A stretch of 64,000 nt of DNA from NCBI GenBank assembly GCA_003987775.1, contig RXJD01000014.1, forward strand, positions 18,800-82,799, written 5' to 3'. Positions within the stretch are counted from its first letter, which is position 1. Each line of letters starts with the position of its first letter. This DNA is from Mycobacterium sp. (GTDB lineage: Bacteria > Actinomycetota > Actinomycetes > Mycobacteriales > Mycobacteriaceae). Below, one piece after another: positions 44,788 to 54,220 of the stretch. The position numbers and the translations under genes are program-made. The notes under the pieces were generated by a model. That model was not told the DNA's origin. It saw only the letters and a program-made list of their open reading frames with translations, and did no database searches.

Positions 44788-46800
44788 GTGACTGATACGG
44801 ACCTCATCACGGCTGGCGAAAGCACCGACGCCGACAAGGTGTCGCACTCCGTGAACTCAGACGCTTCCGATGTCTCGGACGTCAAATCCAATGCGCCGTC
44901 CACTTCGCTGGCGACCATGGTGCTGCCCGAACTGCGCGCACTGGCCAATCGGGCCGGCGTGAAGGGGACGTCGGGCATGCGTAAGAGCGAGCTGATCGCC
45001 GCCATCCAGCAGAGCACGGGACAGGCGAACGGCAAGTCCTCCGGTGCCGGCGAGTCGGTGCAGGAATCGGCCAAAGCCGATGCGCCGGCCCAGAATGACA
45101 CCGCTGCCCAGACCCCGACCGCCCAGGTGACCGCCCCCGAGGCGCCGCCCGCGGAGGTGCCGGACGCTGCCGAGCCGCCCCGCCGGGAACGCCGCGGCGC
45201 GTCCCGCCAGGCCGGATCGGCCGGCGGCAACAAGAGTGAGAACTCCGAGGACGCCGGCAAAGAACCGGCCCGCGACGAAGGCGACGCCGACAAAGAGCCC
45301 GCCCGCGGCAAGGGCGAGCGCGGCCAGAACGAGCGTGGCCAGAACGACCGCGGCCAGAACGAGCGTGGTCAGAACGAGCGCGGCCAGGGCGAGCGGGGCC
45401 AGAACGACCGCGGCCAGGGCGAGCGGGGCCAGAACGACCGCGGCCAGGGCGAGCGGGGCCAGAAAGAGGCCAAGAACGACGAGCGCTCCGCCGACTCGGG
45501 CAACGATCAGAGCGGTGACCAGCAGCGCGGCGGAGGCGGCGCCGACGACGACGGCGATGGACGGCAGGGCCGGCGGGGACGCCGCTTCCGTGACCGCCGC
45601 CGGCGCGGCGAGCGCACCGGCGAGGCCGGGGAATCCGAACTGCGTGAGGACGACGTCGTTCAACCGGTCGCCGGAATTCTCGACGTCCTGGACAACTACG
45701 CGTTCGTTCGCACCTCCGGTTACCTGGCCGGACCGCACGACGTCTACGTGTCGATGAACATGGTGCGCAAGAACGGCCTGCGCCGCGGTGACGCGGTAAC
45801 CGGCGCGGTACGCGTGCCCAAGGACGGCGAACAGCCCAACCAGCGGCAGAAGTTCAACCCGCTGGTGCGCCTGGACAGCATCAACGGCGGATCGATCGAG
45901 GACGCCAAGAAGCGGCCCGAGTTCAGCAAGCTGACGCCGTTGTACCCGAACCAGCGGTTGCGTCTGGAGACCACGCCCGATCGCCTTACCACGCGGGTCA
46001 TCGACCTGATCATGCCGATCGGCAAGGGGCAGCGTGCGCTGATCGTGTCGCCGCCCAAGGCCGGTAAGACGACCATCCTGCAGGACATCGCCAACGCGAT
46101 CACCCGCAACAACCCCGAGTGCCACCTCATGGTCGTGCTCGTCGACGAACGGCCCGAGGAAGTCACCGACATGACCCGCTCGGTGAAGGGCGAGGTCATC
46201 GCCTCGACGTTCGACCGGCCGCCGTCAGACCACACCTCGGTCGCCGAACTGGCCATCGAGCGCGCCAAGCGCCTGGTGGAGCAGGGCAAGGACGTTGTGG
46301 TGCTGCTGGACTCGATCACCCGCCTGGGCCGCGCGTACAACAACGCGTCGCCCGCCTCGGGCCGGATCCTGTCCGGTGGTGTCGACTCCACCGCGCTGTA
46401 CCCGCCGAAGCGATTCCTGGGCGCGGCCCGCAACATCGAAGAGGGCGGCTCGCTGACCATCATCGCGACCGCGATGGTCGAGACCGGATCCACCGGTGAC
46501 ACCGTGATCTTCGAGGAGTTCAAGGGCACCGGTAACGCCGAGCTCAAGCTGGACCGCAAGATCTCCGAACGCCGGGTTTTCCCCGCGGTCGACGTCAACC
46601 CGTCGGGCACCCGCAAGGACGAACTGCTGCTCTCCCCGGACGAGTTCGGCATCGTGCACAAGCTGCGCCGGGTGCTGTCGGGTCTGGACTCCCACCAGGC
46701 CATCGACCTGCTGATGTCGCAGCTGCGCAAGACGAAGACCAACTACGAGTTCCTGGTGCAGGTGTCCAAGACGACACCTGGCAACATGGACAACGACTAG
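44788..46800 (+). CDS. rho: Transcription termination factor Rho
   Basis: A 670-residue Rho, about 70 residues longer than I recall for M. tuberculosis (602). Order: Rho_N SAP-like domain (about 40-80, LRALANRAGVKGTSGMRKSELIAAI), a long disordered acidic/basic insert (about 85-280) with pentapeptide repeats at 177-226, the RNA-binding cold-shock domain (LDVLDNYAFVRTSGYLAGPHDVYVSM) and the ATPase (P-loop SPPKAGKTT; DERPEE; Q/R-loop region RAYNNASPASGR). GTG start with a good ribosome site. The hexameric helicase ends transcripts; the insert strengthens RNA binding in actinobacteria. Confidence 0.96.
   Translation: MTDTDLITAGESTDADKVSHSVNSDASDVSDVKSNAPSTSLATMVLPELRALANRAGVKGTSGMRKSELIAAIQQSTGQANGKSSGAGESVQESAKADAPAQNDTAAQTPTAQVTAPEAPPAEVPDAAEPPRRERRGASRQAGSAGGNKSENSEDAGKEPARDEGDADKEPARGKGERGQNERGQNDRGQNERGQNERGQGERGQNDRGQGERGQNDRGQGERGQKEAKNDERSADSGNDQSGDQQRGGGGADDDGDGRQGRRGRRFRDRRRRGERTGEAGESELREDDVVQPVAGILDVLDNYAFVRTSGYLAGPHDVYVSMNMVRKNGLRRGDAVTGAVRVPKDGEQPNQRQKFNPLVRLDSINGGSIEDAKKRPEFSKLTPLYPNQRLRLETTPDRLTTRVIDLIMPIGKGQRALIVSPPKAGKTTILQDIANAITRNNPECHLMVVLVDERPEEVTDMTRSVKGEVIASTFDRPPSDHTSVAELAIERAKRLVEQGKDVVVLLDSITRLGRAYNNASPASGRILSGGVDSTALYPPKRFLGAARNIEEGGSLTIIATAMVETGSTGDTVIFEEFKGTGNAELKLDRKISERRVFPAVDVNPSGTRKDELLLSPDEFGIVHKLRRVLSGLDSHQAIDLLMSQLRKTKTNYEFLVQVSKTTPGNMDND
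45316..45465 (+). repeat. Ten 15-bp tandem repeats inside rho (ERGQN/DRGQG)
   Basis: Ten in-frame copies of a 15-base unit encode pentapeptides ERGQN, DRGQN, ERGQG or DRGQG, ending with ERGQK. The second half alternates with a 30-base higher-order period, and the DNA copies there are almost identical. Copy number probably varies between strains. Confidence 0.85.
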
Positions 46801-47363
46801 GTCGGTTCGGCAGCTATCTCGGCGAGCAGCGCCGCCACCACGCCGAAGGCGAAGTACAGCGGTACCAACCACGGCGCGACGCCGAGCAGGCCGTCGTTGC
46901 CGTGGGTGTAGCGGAACACGTCGACGGCCACCAGGGCGGCTTCGGCCGCGGGACCGACGACTGCGGTCGCTACCCCGCATACGATCGCGGCGCGATCGCC
47001 GAGCACCGACCAGGTGATCGCTGCCATCGTGCTGATCAGCACCGTTGTCACGAACACCGGCGCCGTGTGCGCCAACGCGGTGAAGGCGTAGGCGCCGACG
47101 ACAGCAGCGACCCCGCCGAATCCCTGGCGTGCGGTCACGGAGGTGCGCGCCGTCCCGAGGTGTAACCGCAGCTCGGCCGACAGGATGGTGGCCATGCCGA
47201 CGAGGACGGGAAACCAGATCGGGCTCGTCCAGACGAACGGCACACGATGCGCCGCGGGCAGGTACTCGAGAGTCGCGGTGACGACATGACCGTGGTCGCC
47301 GATGAGGCCGGCGACGGCCCCGATGGCGAACAGGCCGGCGATGGTGGGCAGCCGCAGTTTCAT
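46797..47363 (-). CDS. Multi-pass membrane protein of unknown function inserted between rho and rpmE
   Basis: A 188-residue protein with about six hydrophobic segments (start KLRLPTIAGLFAIGAVAGLIGDHGHVV; then around 48-62, 81-97, 102-120, 123-145, 163-184). It has short polar loops and a conserved-looking VFRYTHGNDGLLGVAPWLVPLYFAFG end. I cannot assign it; a distant INSIG-type resemblance crossed my mind but is not supported. Its stop overlaps the rho stop (CTAG, 46797-46800). M. tuberculosis has rho and rpmE adjacent, so this is an insertion. Confidence 0.65.
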   Translation of the reverse strand: MKLRLPTIAGLFAIGAVAGLIGDHGHVVTATLEYLPAAHRVPFVWTSPIWFPVLVGMATILSAELRLHLGTARTSVTARQGFGGVAAVVGAYAFTALAHTAPVFVTTVLISTMAAITWSVLGDRAAIVCGVATAVVGPAAEAALVAVDVFRYTHGNDGLLGVAPWLVPLYFAFGVVAALLAEIAAEPT

Positions 47364-47511
47364 CAGCTTCTCTTACGTCACGCCGGCGGCTGTTGGCAAC
47401 GGTTGACGGTGGATCGGATGGCACAGGCCCGGGCGAGTGCGGCGGGCGTCCCGTGCGGAGCAGCGGGAATATGGACACCCACCCCGGCGTTTAGGCTGGC
47501 AGCGGTTGACC

Positions 47512-47520
47512 TGGCATAAT
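47512..47520 (+). promoter_or_regulatory. Extended -10 promoter of rpmE
   Basis: TGG-CATAAT (47512-47520) has the TGN extension and a near-consensus -10; no convincing -35 is needed. Transcription would start around 47527, just before the leader stem. Confidence 0.45.
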
Positions 47521-47531
47521 CGACGGTCGAT

Positions 47532-47597
47532 CACTCGGAACCACTTCAGGTTCACGAAGCTCGTGTTGGGCCGCCGGACCGATCAGGGTTCCGAGTG
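47532..47597 (+). ncRNA. Probable ribosomal protein L31 leader in front of rpmE
   Basis: CACTCGGAACC (47532-47542) and GGTTCCGAGTG (47587-47597) pair perfectly over 11 bases, closing a 44-base inner region that can form further helices, 21 bases before the rpmE ATG. L31 leaders with a conserved stem just upstream of rpmE have been proposed in actinobacteria as autoregulatory binding sites for L31; the match to that family here is structural inference. Confidence 0.5.
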
Positions 47598-47618
47598 GCA
47601 GACGATGAAGAGGACAGC

Positions 47619-47852
47619 ATGAAAACTGACATCCATCCCGCGTACGAAGAGACCACCGTGGTCTGCGGTTGCGGGAACTCCTTCACCACCCGCAGCACCA
47701 AGCCCGGTGGCCGGATCGTGGCCGAGGTCTGCTCGCAGTGCCACCCCTTCTACACCGGCAAGCAGAAGATCCTCGACAGCGGCGGCCGGGTCGCGCGCTT
47801 CGAGAAGCGCTACGGCAAGCGCAACGCGGACAAAGCCGCGGCCGACAAATAG
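47619..47852 (+). CDS. rpmE: Ribosomal protein L31 (zinc-binding form)
   Basis: A 77-residue bL31 with all four zinc cysteines (Cys16, Cys18, Cys38, Cys41) and the conserved [27 protein letters not shown], so it is the C+ form used under zinc sufficiency. The start ATG 47619 is behind AGAGGA; an in-frame GTG at 47595 would add eight residues that are not part of L31. Confidence 0.96.
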   Translation: MKTDIHPAYEETTVVCGCGNSFTTRSTKPGGRIVAEVCSQCHPFYTGKQKILDSGGRVARFEKRYGKRNADKAAADK

Positions 47853-47860
47853 CTGCCTTT

Positions 47861-47901
47861 CCGACGCCCGAACTGTGCGATCTGCACAGGCCGGGCGTCG
47901 G
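47861..47901 (+). terminator. Hairpin between rpmE and prfA
   Basis: CCGACGCCCG (47861-47870) pairs with CGGGCGTCGG (47892-47901); inside, CTGTGC and GCACAG form a second stem around GATCT. No U-tract. It may attenuate or process transcription between rpmE and prfA. Confidence 0.5.
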
Positions 47902-47939
47902 TTCGCGTTCGGGGCAGAGCAGTCAGTAGGGAGGTGACC

Positions 47940-49016
47940 ATGACGCAGCCGGTGCAGACGATTGACGTCCTGCTCGCCGAGCACGCGGCACTCGAGCAGG
48001 CGCTGGCCGATCCCGACCTGCACAGCAAGCCCGACGAAGCGCGCAAAGCGGGGCGCCGCTTCGCGCGGCTGGCACCGATCGTCGCGACCCACCGCAAACT
48101 GGTGTCGGCGCGCGATGACCTGGAGACCGCACGCGAACTGGCCGCCGACGACTCCTCGTTCGCCGACGAGGTCATTGAATTGGAGGCACGCGTCGCCGAG
48201 CTGGACACCCAGCTCACCGACATGCTGGCGCCTCGTGACCCGCATGACGCCGACGACATCGTGCTCGAGGTGAAATCCGGTGAAGGGGGCGAGGAGTCGG
48301 CCCTGTTCGCCGCCGACCTGGCCAGGATGTACATCCGCTACGCCGAGCGGCACGGCTGGACGGTGACGGTGCTGGGCGAGACCACCTCGGATCTGGGCGG
48401 CTACAAGGACGCGACACTAGCCATCGCGAGCAAGGGCGACAGCGCCGACGGGGTGTGGTCGCGGATGAAGTTCGAGGGCGGCGTGCACCGCGTGCAGCGG
48501 GTACCGGTGACCGAGTCGCAGGGACGCGTGCACACGTCGGCTGCCGGCGTGCTGGTCTACCCCGAGCCGGAAGAAGTCGGCGAGGTGCAGATCGACGAGT
48601 CTGACCTGCGGATCGACGTCTACCGATCCTCGGGTAAAGGCGGGCAGGGCGTGAACACCACCGACTCGGCGGTCCGGATCACCCACCTGCCCACCGGGAT
48701 CGTCGTCACCTGCCAGAACGAACGCTCGCAGCTGCAGAACAAGACCCGTGCGCTGCAGGTGCTCGCCGCGCGCCTGCAGGTGCTGGCCGAGGAGCAGGCA
48801 CTCGCCGACGCCTCGGCGGACCGCGCCAGCCAGATCCGCACCGTCGACCGCAGCGAACGCATCCGGACGTACAACTTCCCCGAGAACCGCATCACCGACC
48901 ACCGGATCGGTTTCAAGTCGCACAACCTCGACCAGGTTCTCGACGGCGACCTGGACGCGTTGTTCGATGCGTTGAGCGAAGCCGACAAGCAGGCTCGGCT
49001 ACAACAGGCGACGTGA
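47940..49016 (+). CDS. prfA: Peptide chain release factor 1
   Basis: A 358-residue RF1 (UAA/UAG). The GGQ peptidyl-hydrolysis motif is at residues 234-236 within [22 protein letters not shown]; the codon-recognition region precedes it. ATG 47940 lies just after GGGAGGTGA. The 3' end overlaps prmC by four bases (GTGA), linking the factor with the methyltransferase that modifies its GGQ glutamine. Confidence 0.96.
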   Translation: MTQPVQTIDVLLAEHAALEQALADPDLHSKPDEARKAGRRFARLAPIVATHRKLVSARDDLETARELAADDSSFADEVIELEARVAELDTQLTDMLAPRDPHDADDIVLEVKSGEGGEESALFAADLARMYIRYAERHGWTVTVLGETTSDLGGYKDATLAIASKGDSADGVWSRMKFEGGVHRVQRVPVTESQGRVHTSAAGVLVYPEPEEVGEVQIDESDLRIDVYRSSGKGGQGVNTTDSAVRITHLPTGIVVTCQNERSQLQNKTRALQVLAARLQVLAEEQALADASADRASQIRTVDRSERIRTYNFPENRITDHRIGFKSHNLDQVLDGDLDALFDALSEADKQARLQQAT

Positions 49017-49873
49017 GCCCCCTCCTGCAGGCGATCGACTCCGCTGCGGCGCAACTGGCCGACGCGGGAATCGACTCCGCGCGCTGGGACGCCGAAGAGT
49101 TGGCCGCCTATCTGGCCGGCACCGACCGCGGCCGGCTGCGCTTCCTGGAGACACCGGACGACGACTTCTTCGGACGCTTCCGCCACGCCGTGAGCGAGCG
49201 CTCCCGGCGAGTCCCGCTGCAGCACCTCATCGGGACGGTCGGCTTCGGGCCCGTGCTGCTGCACGTCGGCCCGGGCGTTTTCATCCCGCGTCCCGAGACC
49301 GAATCGATGTTGGAATGGGCTGCGGCGCAATCACTTCCGGCGCAGCCGGTGATCGTCGACGCGTGCACCGGCTCCGGCGCCCTGGCCGTTGCGCTGTCGC
49401 GGCGGTGGCCTGACGCCCGGGTCATCGGGATCGACGACTCCCAGACGGCCCTGGACTACGCCCGCCGTAACGCCGAGGGCACCGGTGTGGAACTGGTGTG
49501 CGCCGACATCGCGACGGACGGCCTGTTGTCCGAACTCGACGGCCGGGTGGACCTGCTGGTCTCGAACCCGCCCTACGTTCCCGACGATGCCGTGCTGGAA
49601 CCCGAAGTGTCCCAACATGATCCGTCGCACGCTGTGTTCGGCGGCCCGGATGGCATGGCGGTGATACCGGCCGTCGCCGCGCGCGCCGCGAGGTGGCTGC
49701 GCCCCGGCGGCCTGTTCGCCGTCGAGCATGACGACACCACATCGGCGCTGACCGTGGCGTGCCTCGCGGAGACTGGGCTTTTCCACCACGTCGAAGCCCG
49801 CAACGATCTGGCCGGACGCCCGAGGTTCGTGACGGCACAGAGGCTCGAAGGGGGAGTGGCGCTAGGTGGCTGA
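49013..49873 (+). CDS. prmC: Release factor glutamine methyltransferase PrmC (HemK)
   Basis: A 286-residue class I SAM methyltransferase with N-terminal helical domain, SAM loop [15 protein letters not shown] and catalytic SNPPYVP. It N5-methylates the GGQ glutamine of release factors. GTG start coupled to prfA. Its last eight bases overlap sua5. Confidence 0.95.
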   Translation: MSPLLQAIDSAAAQLADAGIDSARWDAEELAAYLAGTDRGRLRFLETPDDDFFGRFRHAVSERSRRVPLQHLIGTVGFGPVLLHVGPGVFIPRPETESMLEWAAAQSLPAQPVIVDACTGSGALAVALSRRWPDARVIGIDDSQTALDYARRNAEGTGVELVCADIATDGLLSELDGRVDLLVSNPPYVPDDAVLEPEVSQHDPSHAVFGGPDGMAVIPAVAARAARWLRPGGLFAVEHDDTTSALTVACLAETGLFHHVEARNDLAGRPRFVTAQRLEGGVALGG

Positions 49874-50546
49874 GGTTTTCGACTGCGCTGACCCCGACCG
49901 GCGGGCACGCGGAATCACCGCCGCGGTGGGGGCGCTCAAGGCCGGCCGGCTGGTCGTGATGCCCACCGACACCGTCTACGGCCTCGGGGCCGACGCCTTC
50001 GACCGCAGCGCGGTTGATGCGCTGCTGGCTGCCAAGGGCCGCGGTCGCGACATGCCGGTGGGCGTGCTCGTCGGCTCCTGGCACACCATCGAGGGCCTGG
50101 TCTACGGCATGCCGGACGGGGCGCGCGACCTGGTCCGGGCGTTCTGGCCGGGCGCACTGAGCCTGGTTGTGTTGCAGGCGCCGTCGCTGCAATGGGATCT
50201 CGGCGACGCGCACGGCACCGTGATGCTGCGGATGCCGTTGCATCCGGTTGCCATCGAATTGCTGCGTGAGGTGGGCCCGATGGCGGTCTCCAGCGCCAAC
50301 GTCTCCGGCCAGCCCGCCGCTGTCGACGCCGCGGAGGCGCGGCGCCAACTCGGCGACCGCGTCGACGTCTATCTCGATGGCGGACCTGCCGCGCAACAAG
50401 CCGCCTCCACGATCGTGGACCTGAGCGGAAGCACCCCGCGCATCCTGCGGGAGGGGCCCGTCAGCACCGCTCGCGTGGCCGAGGTGCTGGGCGTCGACGC
50501 AGCCACCCTGCTTGAGCCGGCCCCTCCGTCGCCGAACGTGAACTGA
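49866..50546 (+). CDS. L-threonylcarbamoyladenylate synthase (Sua5/TsaC family)
   Basis: A 226-residue YrdC/Sua5-type protein, orthologue of Rv1301, making threonylcarbamoyl-AMP for the t6A37 tRNA modification. Seen: RLVVMPTDTVYGLGADAFD, KGRGRDMPVGVLV, RMPLHPVAIELL and PMAVSSANVSGQPA. The GTG at 49866 overlaps prmC. Its last five codons and stop lie inside the left arm of a 15-bp inverted repeat, so the C-terminus may have been replaced by insertion of that element. Confidence 0.93.
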   Translation: MAEVFDCADPDRRARGITAAVGALKAGRLVVMPTDTVYGLGADAFDRSAVDALLAAKGRGRDMPVGVLVGSWHTIEGLVYGMPDGARDLVRAFWPGALSLVVLQAPSLQWDLGDAHGTVMLRMPLHPVAIELLREVGPMAVSSANVSGQPAAVDAAEARRQLGDRVDVYLDGGPAAQQAASTIVDLSGSTPRILREGPVSTARVAEVLGVDAATLLEPAPPSPNVN

Positions 50547-50591
50547 CGGCGAAAATCCGGCCCGAATCTCACCCTGAGTTCACGTTCGGCG
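50530..50591. repeat. 15-bp perfect inverted repeat at the 3' end of sua5
   Basis: CGCCGAACGTGAACT (50530-50544) and AGTTCACGTTCGGCG (50577-50591) are exact reverse complements 32 bases apart. The left arm encodes the end of Sua5. Two near-identical GACGACCAAACGGG-type direct repeats follow at about 50629-50670. It can act as a terminator or is an interspersed element. Confidence 0.7.
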
Positions 50592-50694
50592 ACCGAAGAC
50601 AGCTCCAGGCGGCGCGAGGCGGCCGGTTACGACCAAACGGGGCGACCACGGGGACGACCAAACGGGACGACCGAAGGCGAGCGCTCTCAGGTTG

Positions 50695-51903
50695 GTGAAG
50701 TACGGTCTCGACGTGTCCAGCGATGTGGCCAGCCTTGCCGGTGGTTTGCTCGCTCTGTCCGACCGCAGCGCCGGAGTTCCGCTGCGTGAGCTCGCTCTGG
50801 TCGGCCTGACCGCCGCCATCATCACCTATTTCGCGACCGGTCCGGTGCGCGTGCTCGCCACCCGCCTCGGTGCCGTCGCCTACCCCCGCGAGCGCGACGT
50901 GCACGTGACGCCGACGCCCCGGATGGGCGGCCTGGCGATGTTCCTCGGCGTGGGCTCGGCCGTCTTTCTGGCCTCGCAACTGCCGGCGCTCACCCGGGGC
51001 TTCGTCTATTCCACCGGCATGCCCGCCGTGCTGGTCGCCGGCGCGGTGATCATGGGCATCGGTCTGATCGACGACCGGTGGGGTCTGGACGCGCTGACCA
51101 AGTTCGCCGGCCAGATCACCGCCGCCAGCGTGCTCGTCACCATGGGAGTGGCCTGGAGCGTGCTGTACATCCCGGTGGGCGGCGTGGGGACCATCGTGCT
51201 GGACCAGGCCTCGTCGATCCTGCTGACGCTGGCCCTGACCGTTTCGATCGTCAACGCGATGAACTTCGTCGACGGCCTGGACGGGCTGGCGGCCGGGCTC
51301 GGGCTCATCACTGCCCTGGCCATCTGCATGTTCTCGGTGGGTCTGCTGCGCGACCACGGCGGCGACGTGCTCTACTACCCGCCCGCGGTCATCTCGGTGG
51401 TCCTTGCGGGTGCCTGCCTGGGCTTCCTGCCGCACAACTTCCACCGGGCCCGCATCTTCATGGGCGACTCCGGATCCATGCTGATCGGCCTGATGCTGGC
51501 CGCGGCCTCGACCACCGCCGCCGGCCCGATCTCGCAGAACGCCTACGGCGCTCGCGACGTGTTTGCTCTGCTGTCACCGTTCCTGCTGGTGGTGGCCGTC
51601 ATGTTCGTGCCGATGCTGGACCTTTTACTGGCGATCGTGCGGCGCACGCGCGCGGGACGCAGTGCCTTCACGCCCGACAAAATGCACCTGCATCACCGGC
51701 TGCTGCAGATCGGCCACTCCCATCGCCGGGTGGTGCTGCTCATCTATTTGTGGGTCGGGATCGTCGCCTTCGGCGCCGCGAGCACGATCTTTTTCGACCC
51801 CCGCCACACCGCGGCGGTGATGCTCGGAGCAATCGCCGTCGCGGGCGTCGCGACGGTGATTCCGCTGCTGCGCCGCCGCGACGACTACTACGACGATCAG
51901 TAG
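50695..51903 (+). CDS. wecA: Decaprenyl-phosphate GlcNAc-1-phosphate transferase WecA
   Basis: A 402-residue polytopic membrane enzyme (rfe, Rv1302 orthologue) that starts the arabinogalactan linker by moving GlcNAc-1-P to decaprenyl phosphate. Family motifs: PRMGGLAMFLG, GLIDDRWGLD (first Asp pair), NAMNFVDGLDGLAAG (catalytic DGxDG), NFHRARIFMGDSGSM and the HxH-containing MHLHHRLLQIGHSHRR. The GTG at 50695 gives MKYGLDVSS, in line with Rv1302; TTG 50692 is also in frame. About ten membrane helices. Confidence 0.95.
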   Translation: MKYGLDVSSDVASLAGGLLALSDRSAGVPLRELALVGLTAAIITYFATGPVRVLATRLGAVAYPRERDVHVTPTPRMGGLAMFLGVGSAVFLASQLPALTRGFVYSTGMPAVLVAGAVIMGIGLIDDRWGLDALTKFAGQITAASVLVTMGVAWSVLYIPVGGVGTIVLDQASSILLTLALTVSIVNAMNFVDGLDGLAAGLGLITALAICMFSVGLLRDHGGDVLYYPPAVISVVLAGACLGFLPHNFHRARIFMGDSGSMLIGLMLAAASTTAAGPISQNAYGARDVFALLSPFLLVVAVMFVPMLDLLLAIVRRTRAGRSAFTPDKMHLHHRLLQIGHSHRRVVLLIYLWVGIVAFGAASTIFFDPRHTAAVMLGAIAVAGVATVIPLLRRRDDYYDDQ

Positions 51904-51920
51904 TAGATCGGGCTTCCGTG

Positions 51921-51929
51921 TGGTACGGT
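51921..51929 (+). promoter_or_regulatory. Candidate extended -10 upstream of the atp operon
   Basis: TGG-TACGGT (51921-51929) is the best promoter-like element in the 227-base gap between wecA and atpI, which would give a GC-rich untranslated leader of nearly 200 bases. No clear -35. The leader holds short self-complementary stretches but no family I recognise. Confidence 0.3.
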
Positions 51930-52130
51930 GCTGGTAGAACCCCGAAATAAACCTCGCGGGTTGCCGGTTCCCCGGCCCGTCGGATGGGTTTCCGGTGCCG
52001 CCGGCGCTAGACCGACACAGGGAGCTACCCCTTGGGTAAATCCAGCGTGACCCTTGCGATACGCTCGGCGGGCCACGGATCAGTCGATCGCGTGGTTTCC
52101 GCTCCACCAACCTTGGATTGAGGTGCTGCA

Positions 52131-52637
52131 GTGACGACACCAGCGCAGGACGCGCCGTTGGTGTTTCCCGCTGTTGCGTTCCGTCCCGTACGGCTGTTCC
52201 TCATCAGCTTGGGAGTGACGGCGGTGGCGACCCTGGTCGCCGGCTACGCCGGTCATCCGGTGGTCGGGGCGTTCTTTGGTATCGGTTTGCTGCTGGGTTT
52301 GCTCAACGCGCTCATGGTGCGGCGCTCGGTGGAGTCGATCACCGCGCGCGATCACCCGCTGAAGCGGTCGATGGCCATCAATTCGGCCTCCCGCGTCGCG
52401 ATCATCACCATCCTGGCGCTGATCATCGCCTTCATATTCCGGCCCGAAGGTTTGGGCGTGGTGTTCGGCCTGGCACTCTTCCAGGTGCTACTGGTGGCAT
52501 CGACCGCGCTGCCGGTCTGGAAGAAGCTGCGGACCGGCGAGGCCGACGGCCCGCTCGAGGGCCAAGCGGGTGCACAAGAGGGTGCAGTAGTGACTGGATC
52601 GGAAGGCACGGAAGGGAGGAGCGCCGGCGATGACTGA
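52131..52637 (+). CDS. atpI: ATP synthase protein I-like membrane protein
   Basis: A 168-residue protein with four hydrophobic helices (about 22-41, 45-60, 87-103, 107-128) at the head of the atp operon, orthologue of Rv1303. AtpI-type proteins help assemble the c-ring. GTG start behind GAGGTG. The C-terminal 40 residues are hydrophilic and variable. Its end overlaps atpB by eight bases. Confidence 0.88.
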   Translation: MTTPAQDAPLVFPAVAFRPVRLFLISLGVTAVATLVAGYAGHPVVGAFFGIGLLLGLLNALMVRRSVESITARDHPLKRSMAINSASRVAIITILALIIAFIFRPEGLGVVFGLALFQVLLVASTALPVWKKLRTGEADGPLEGQAGAQEGAVVTGSEGTEGRSAGDD

Positions 52638-53382
52638 GTCGATCCTGGCCGCTCAGATCGAGGTCGGCGAGCACCACACCGCCACCTGGTTTGGTCTGAC
52701 AGTCAACACCGACACCATACTGTCGACGGCGATCGCCGCGCTGATCGTGATCGCGCTGGCGTTCTACCTGAAGTCCAAGGTCACGTCGACCGACGTGCCC
52801 GGCGGTGTGCAGCTGTTCTTCGAGGCGATCACCATCCAGATGCGCAGCCAGGTCGAGTCCGCCATCGGCATGCGGATCGCGCCGTTCGTGCTGCCGCTCG
52901 CAGTGACCATCTTCGTATTCATCCTGATCTCCAACTGGCTGTCCGTGCTGCCGCTGCAGTACACCGACAAAGAAGGCAAGACCACCGAGTTGCTCTCGTC
53001 GGCTGCGGCTGACATCAACTACGTGCTGGCGCTGGCCCTGTTCGTCTTCGTCTGCTACCACGCGGCCGGCATCTGGCGCCGCGGCATCGTCGGGCACCCG
53101 ATCAAGGTGCTCAAGGGCCACGTGGCGATCCTGGCCCCGATCAACGTCGTCGAGGAACTGGCCAAGCCGATTTCGTTGTCGCTGCGACTCTTCGGCAACA
53201 TCTTCGCCGGCGGCATCCTGGTCGCGCTGATCGCGCTCTTCCCGCCGTACGTGATGTGGCTGCCGAACGCGATCTGGAAGTCGTTCGACCTTTTCGTCGG
53301 CGCCATCCAGGCCTTCATCTTCGCGCTGTTGACGATCCTGTACTTCAGCCAGGCGATGGAACTAGAAGAGGACCACCACTAA
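52630..53382 (+). CDS. atpB: ATP synthase subunit a
   Basis: A 250-residue subunit with five to six membrane helices forming the proton half-channels beside the c-ring. The essential Arg is in [14 protein letters not shown]; the second conserved stretch is [22 protein letters not shown] overlaps the end of atpI. Confidence 0.96.
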   Translation: MTESILAAQIEVGEHHTATWFGLTVNTDTILSTAIAALIVIALAFYLKSKVTSTDVPGGVQLFFEAITIQMRSQVESAIGMRIAPFVLPLAVTIFVFILISNWLSVLPLQYTDKEGKTTELLSSAAADINYVLALALFVFVCYHAAGIWRRGIVGHPIKVLKGHVAILAPINVVEELAKPISLSLRLFGNIFAGGILVALIALFPPYVMWLPNAIWKSFDLFVGAIQAFIFALLTILYFSQAMELEEDHH

Positions 53383-53673
<291 letters not shown>

Positions 53674-53682
53674 TTCGCTGTG

Positions 53683-54213
53683 ATGGGTGACCCGACCTCT
53701 CTTGCTTCGGCTGTGAGTTTCGCAGCAGAGGAAGGCGGCCAAAGCAACTTCCTCATCCCGAACGGCACCTTCTTCTTCGTGCTCGCCATCTTCCTGGTGG
53801 TGCTCGGAGTGATCGGCACTTTCGTGGTGCCGCCGATCCTGAAGGTGCTCAAGGAACGCGACGCCATGGTCGCCAAGACCCAGGCCGACAGCAAGAAGGC
53901 GGCCGAGCAGTTCGCCGCCGCCGAAGCCGACTACGAGAAGGCCTTGAAAGAAGCCCGTGTCGAAGCGGGCGCCTTCCGCGACAACGCGCGGACAGAGGGT
54001 CGCAAGGTCATCGACGACGCGCGAGCGGACGCCGAGCAGCAGGTCGCAGAAATGCTGGCCCAGGCCAACGAGCAATTGAAGCGGGAGCGCGACGCCGTGG
54101 AACTTGATCTGCGCGCCAACGTCGGCACCATCTCGGCGACCCTGGCCTCTCGGGTGCTCGGCGTCGAAGTCAGCCCATCGACCTCAGAAGCGACTTCGAA
54201 AGCGACGAGGTAG
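53683..54213 (+). CDS. atpF: ATP synthase subunit b
   Basis: A 176-residue peripheral-stalk subunit: short extracytoplasmic N-terminus, one membrane helix ([21 protein letters not shown], about 30-50), then a long charged coiled coil. ATG 53683 (MGDPTS) is preferred over the GTG one codon earlier. The C-terminus differs from M. tuberculosis by a few extra residues. Confidence 0.95.
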   Translation: MGDPTSLASAVSFAAEEGGQSNFLIPNGTFFFVLAIFLVVLGVIGTFVVPPILKVLKERDAMVAKTQADSKKAAEQFAAAEADYEKALKEARVEAGAFRDNARTEGRKVIDDARADAEQQVAEMLAQANEQLKRERDAVELDLRANVGTISATLASRVLGVEVSPSTSEATSKATR

Positions 54214-54220
54214 CCACTAC

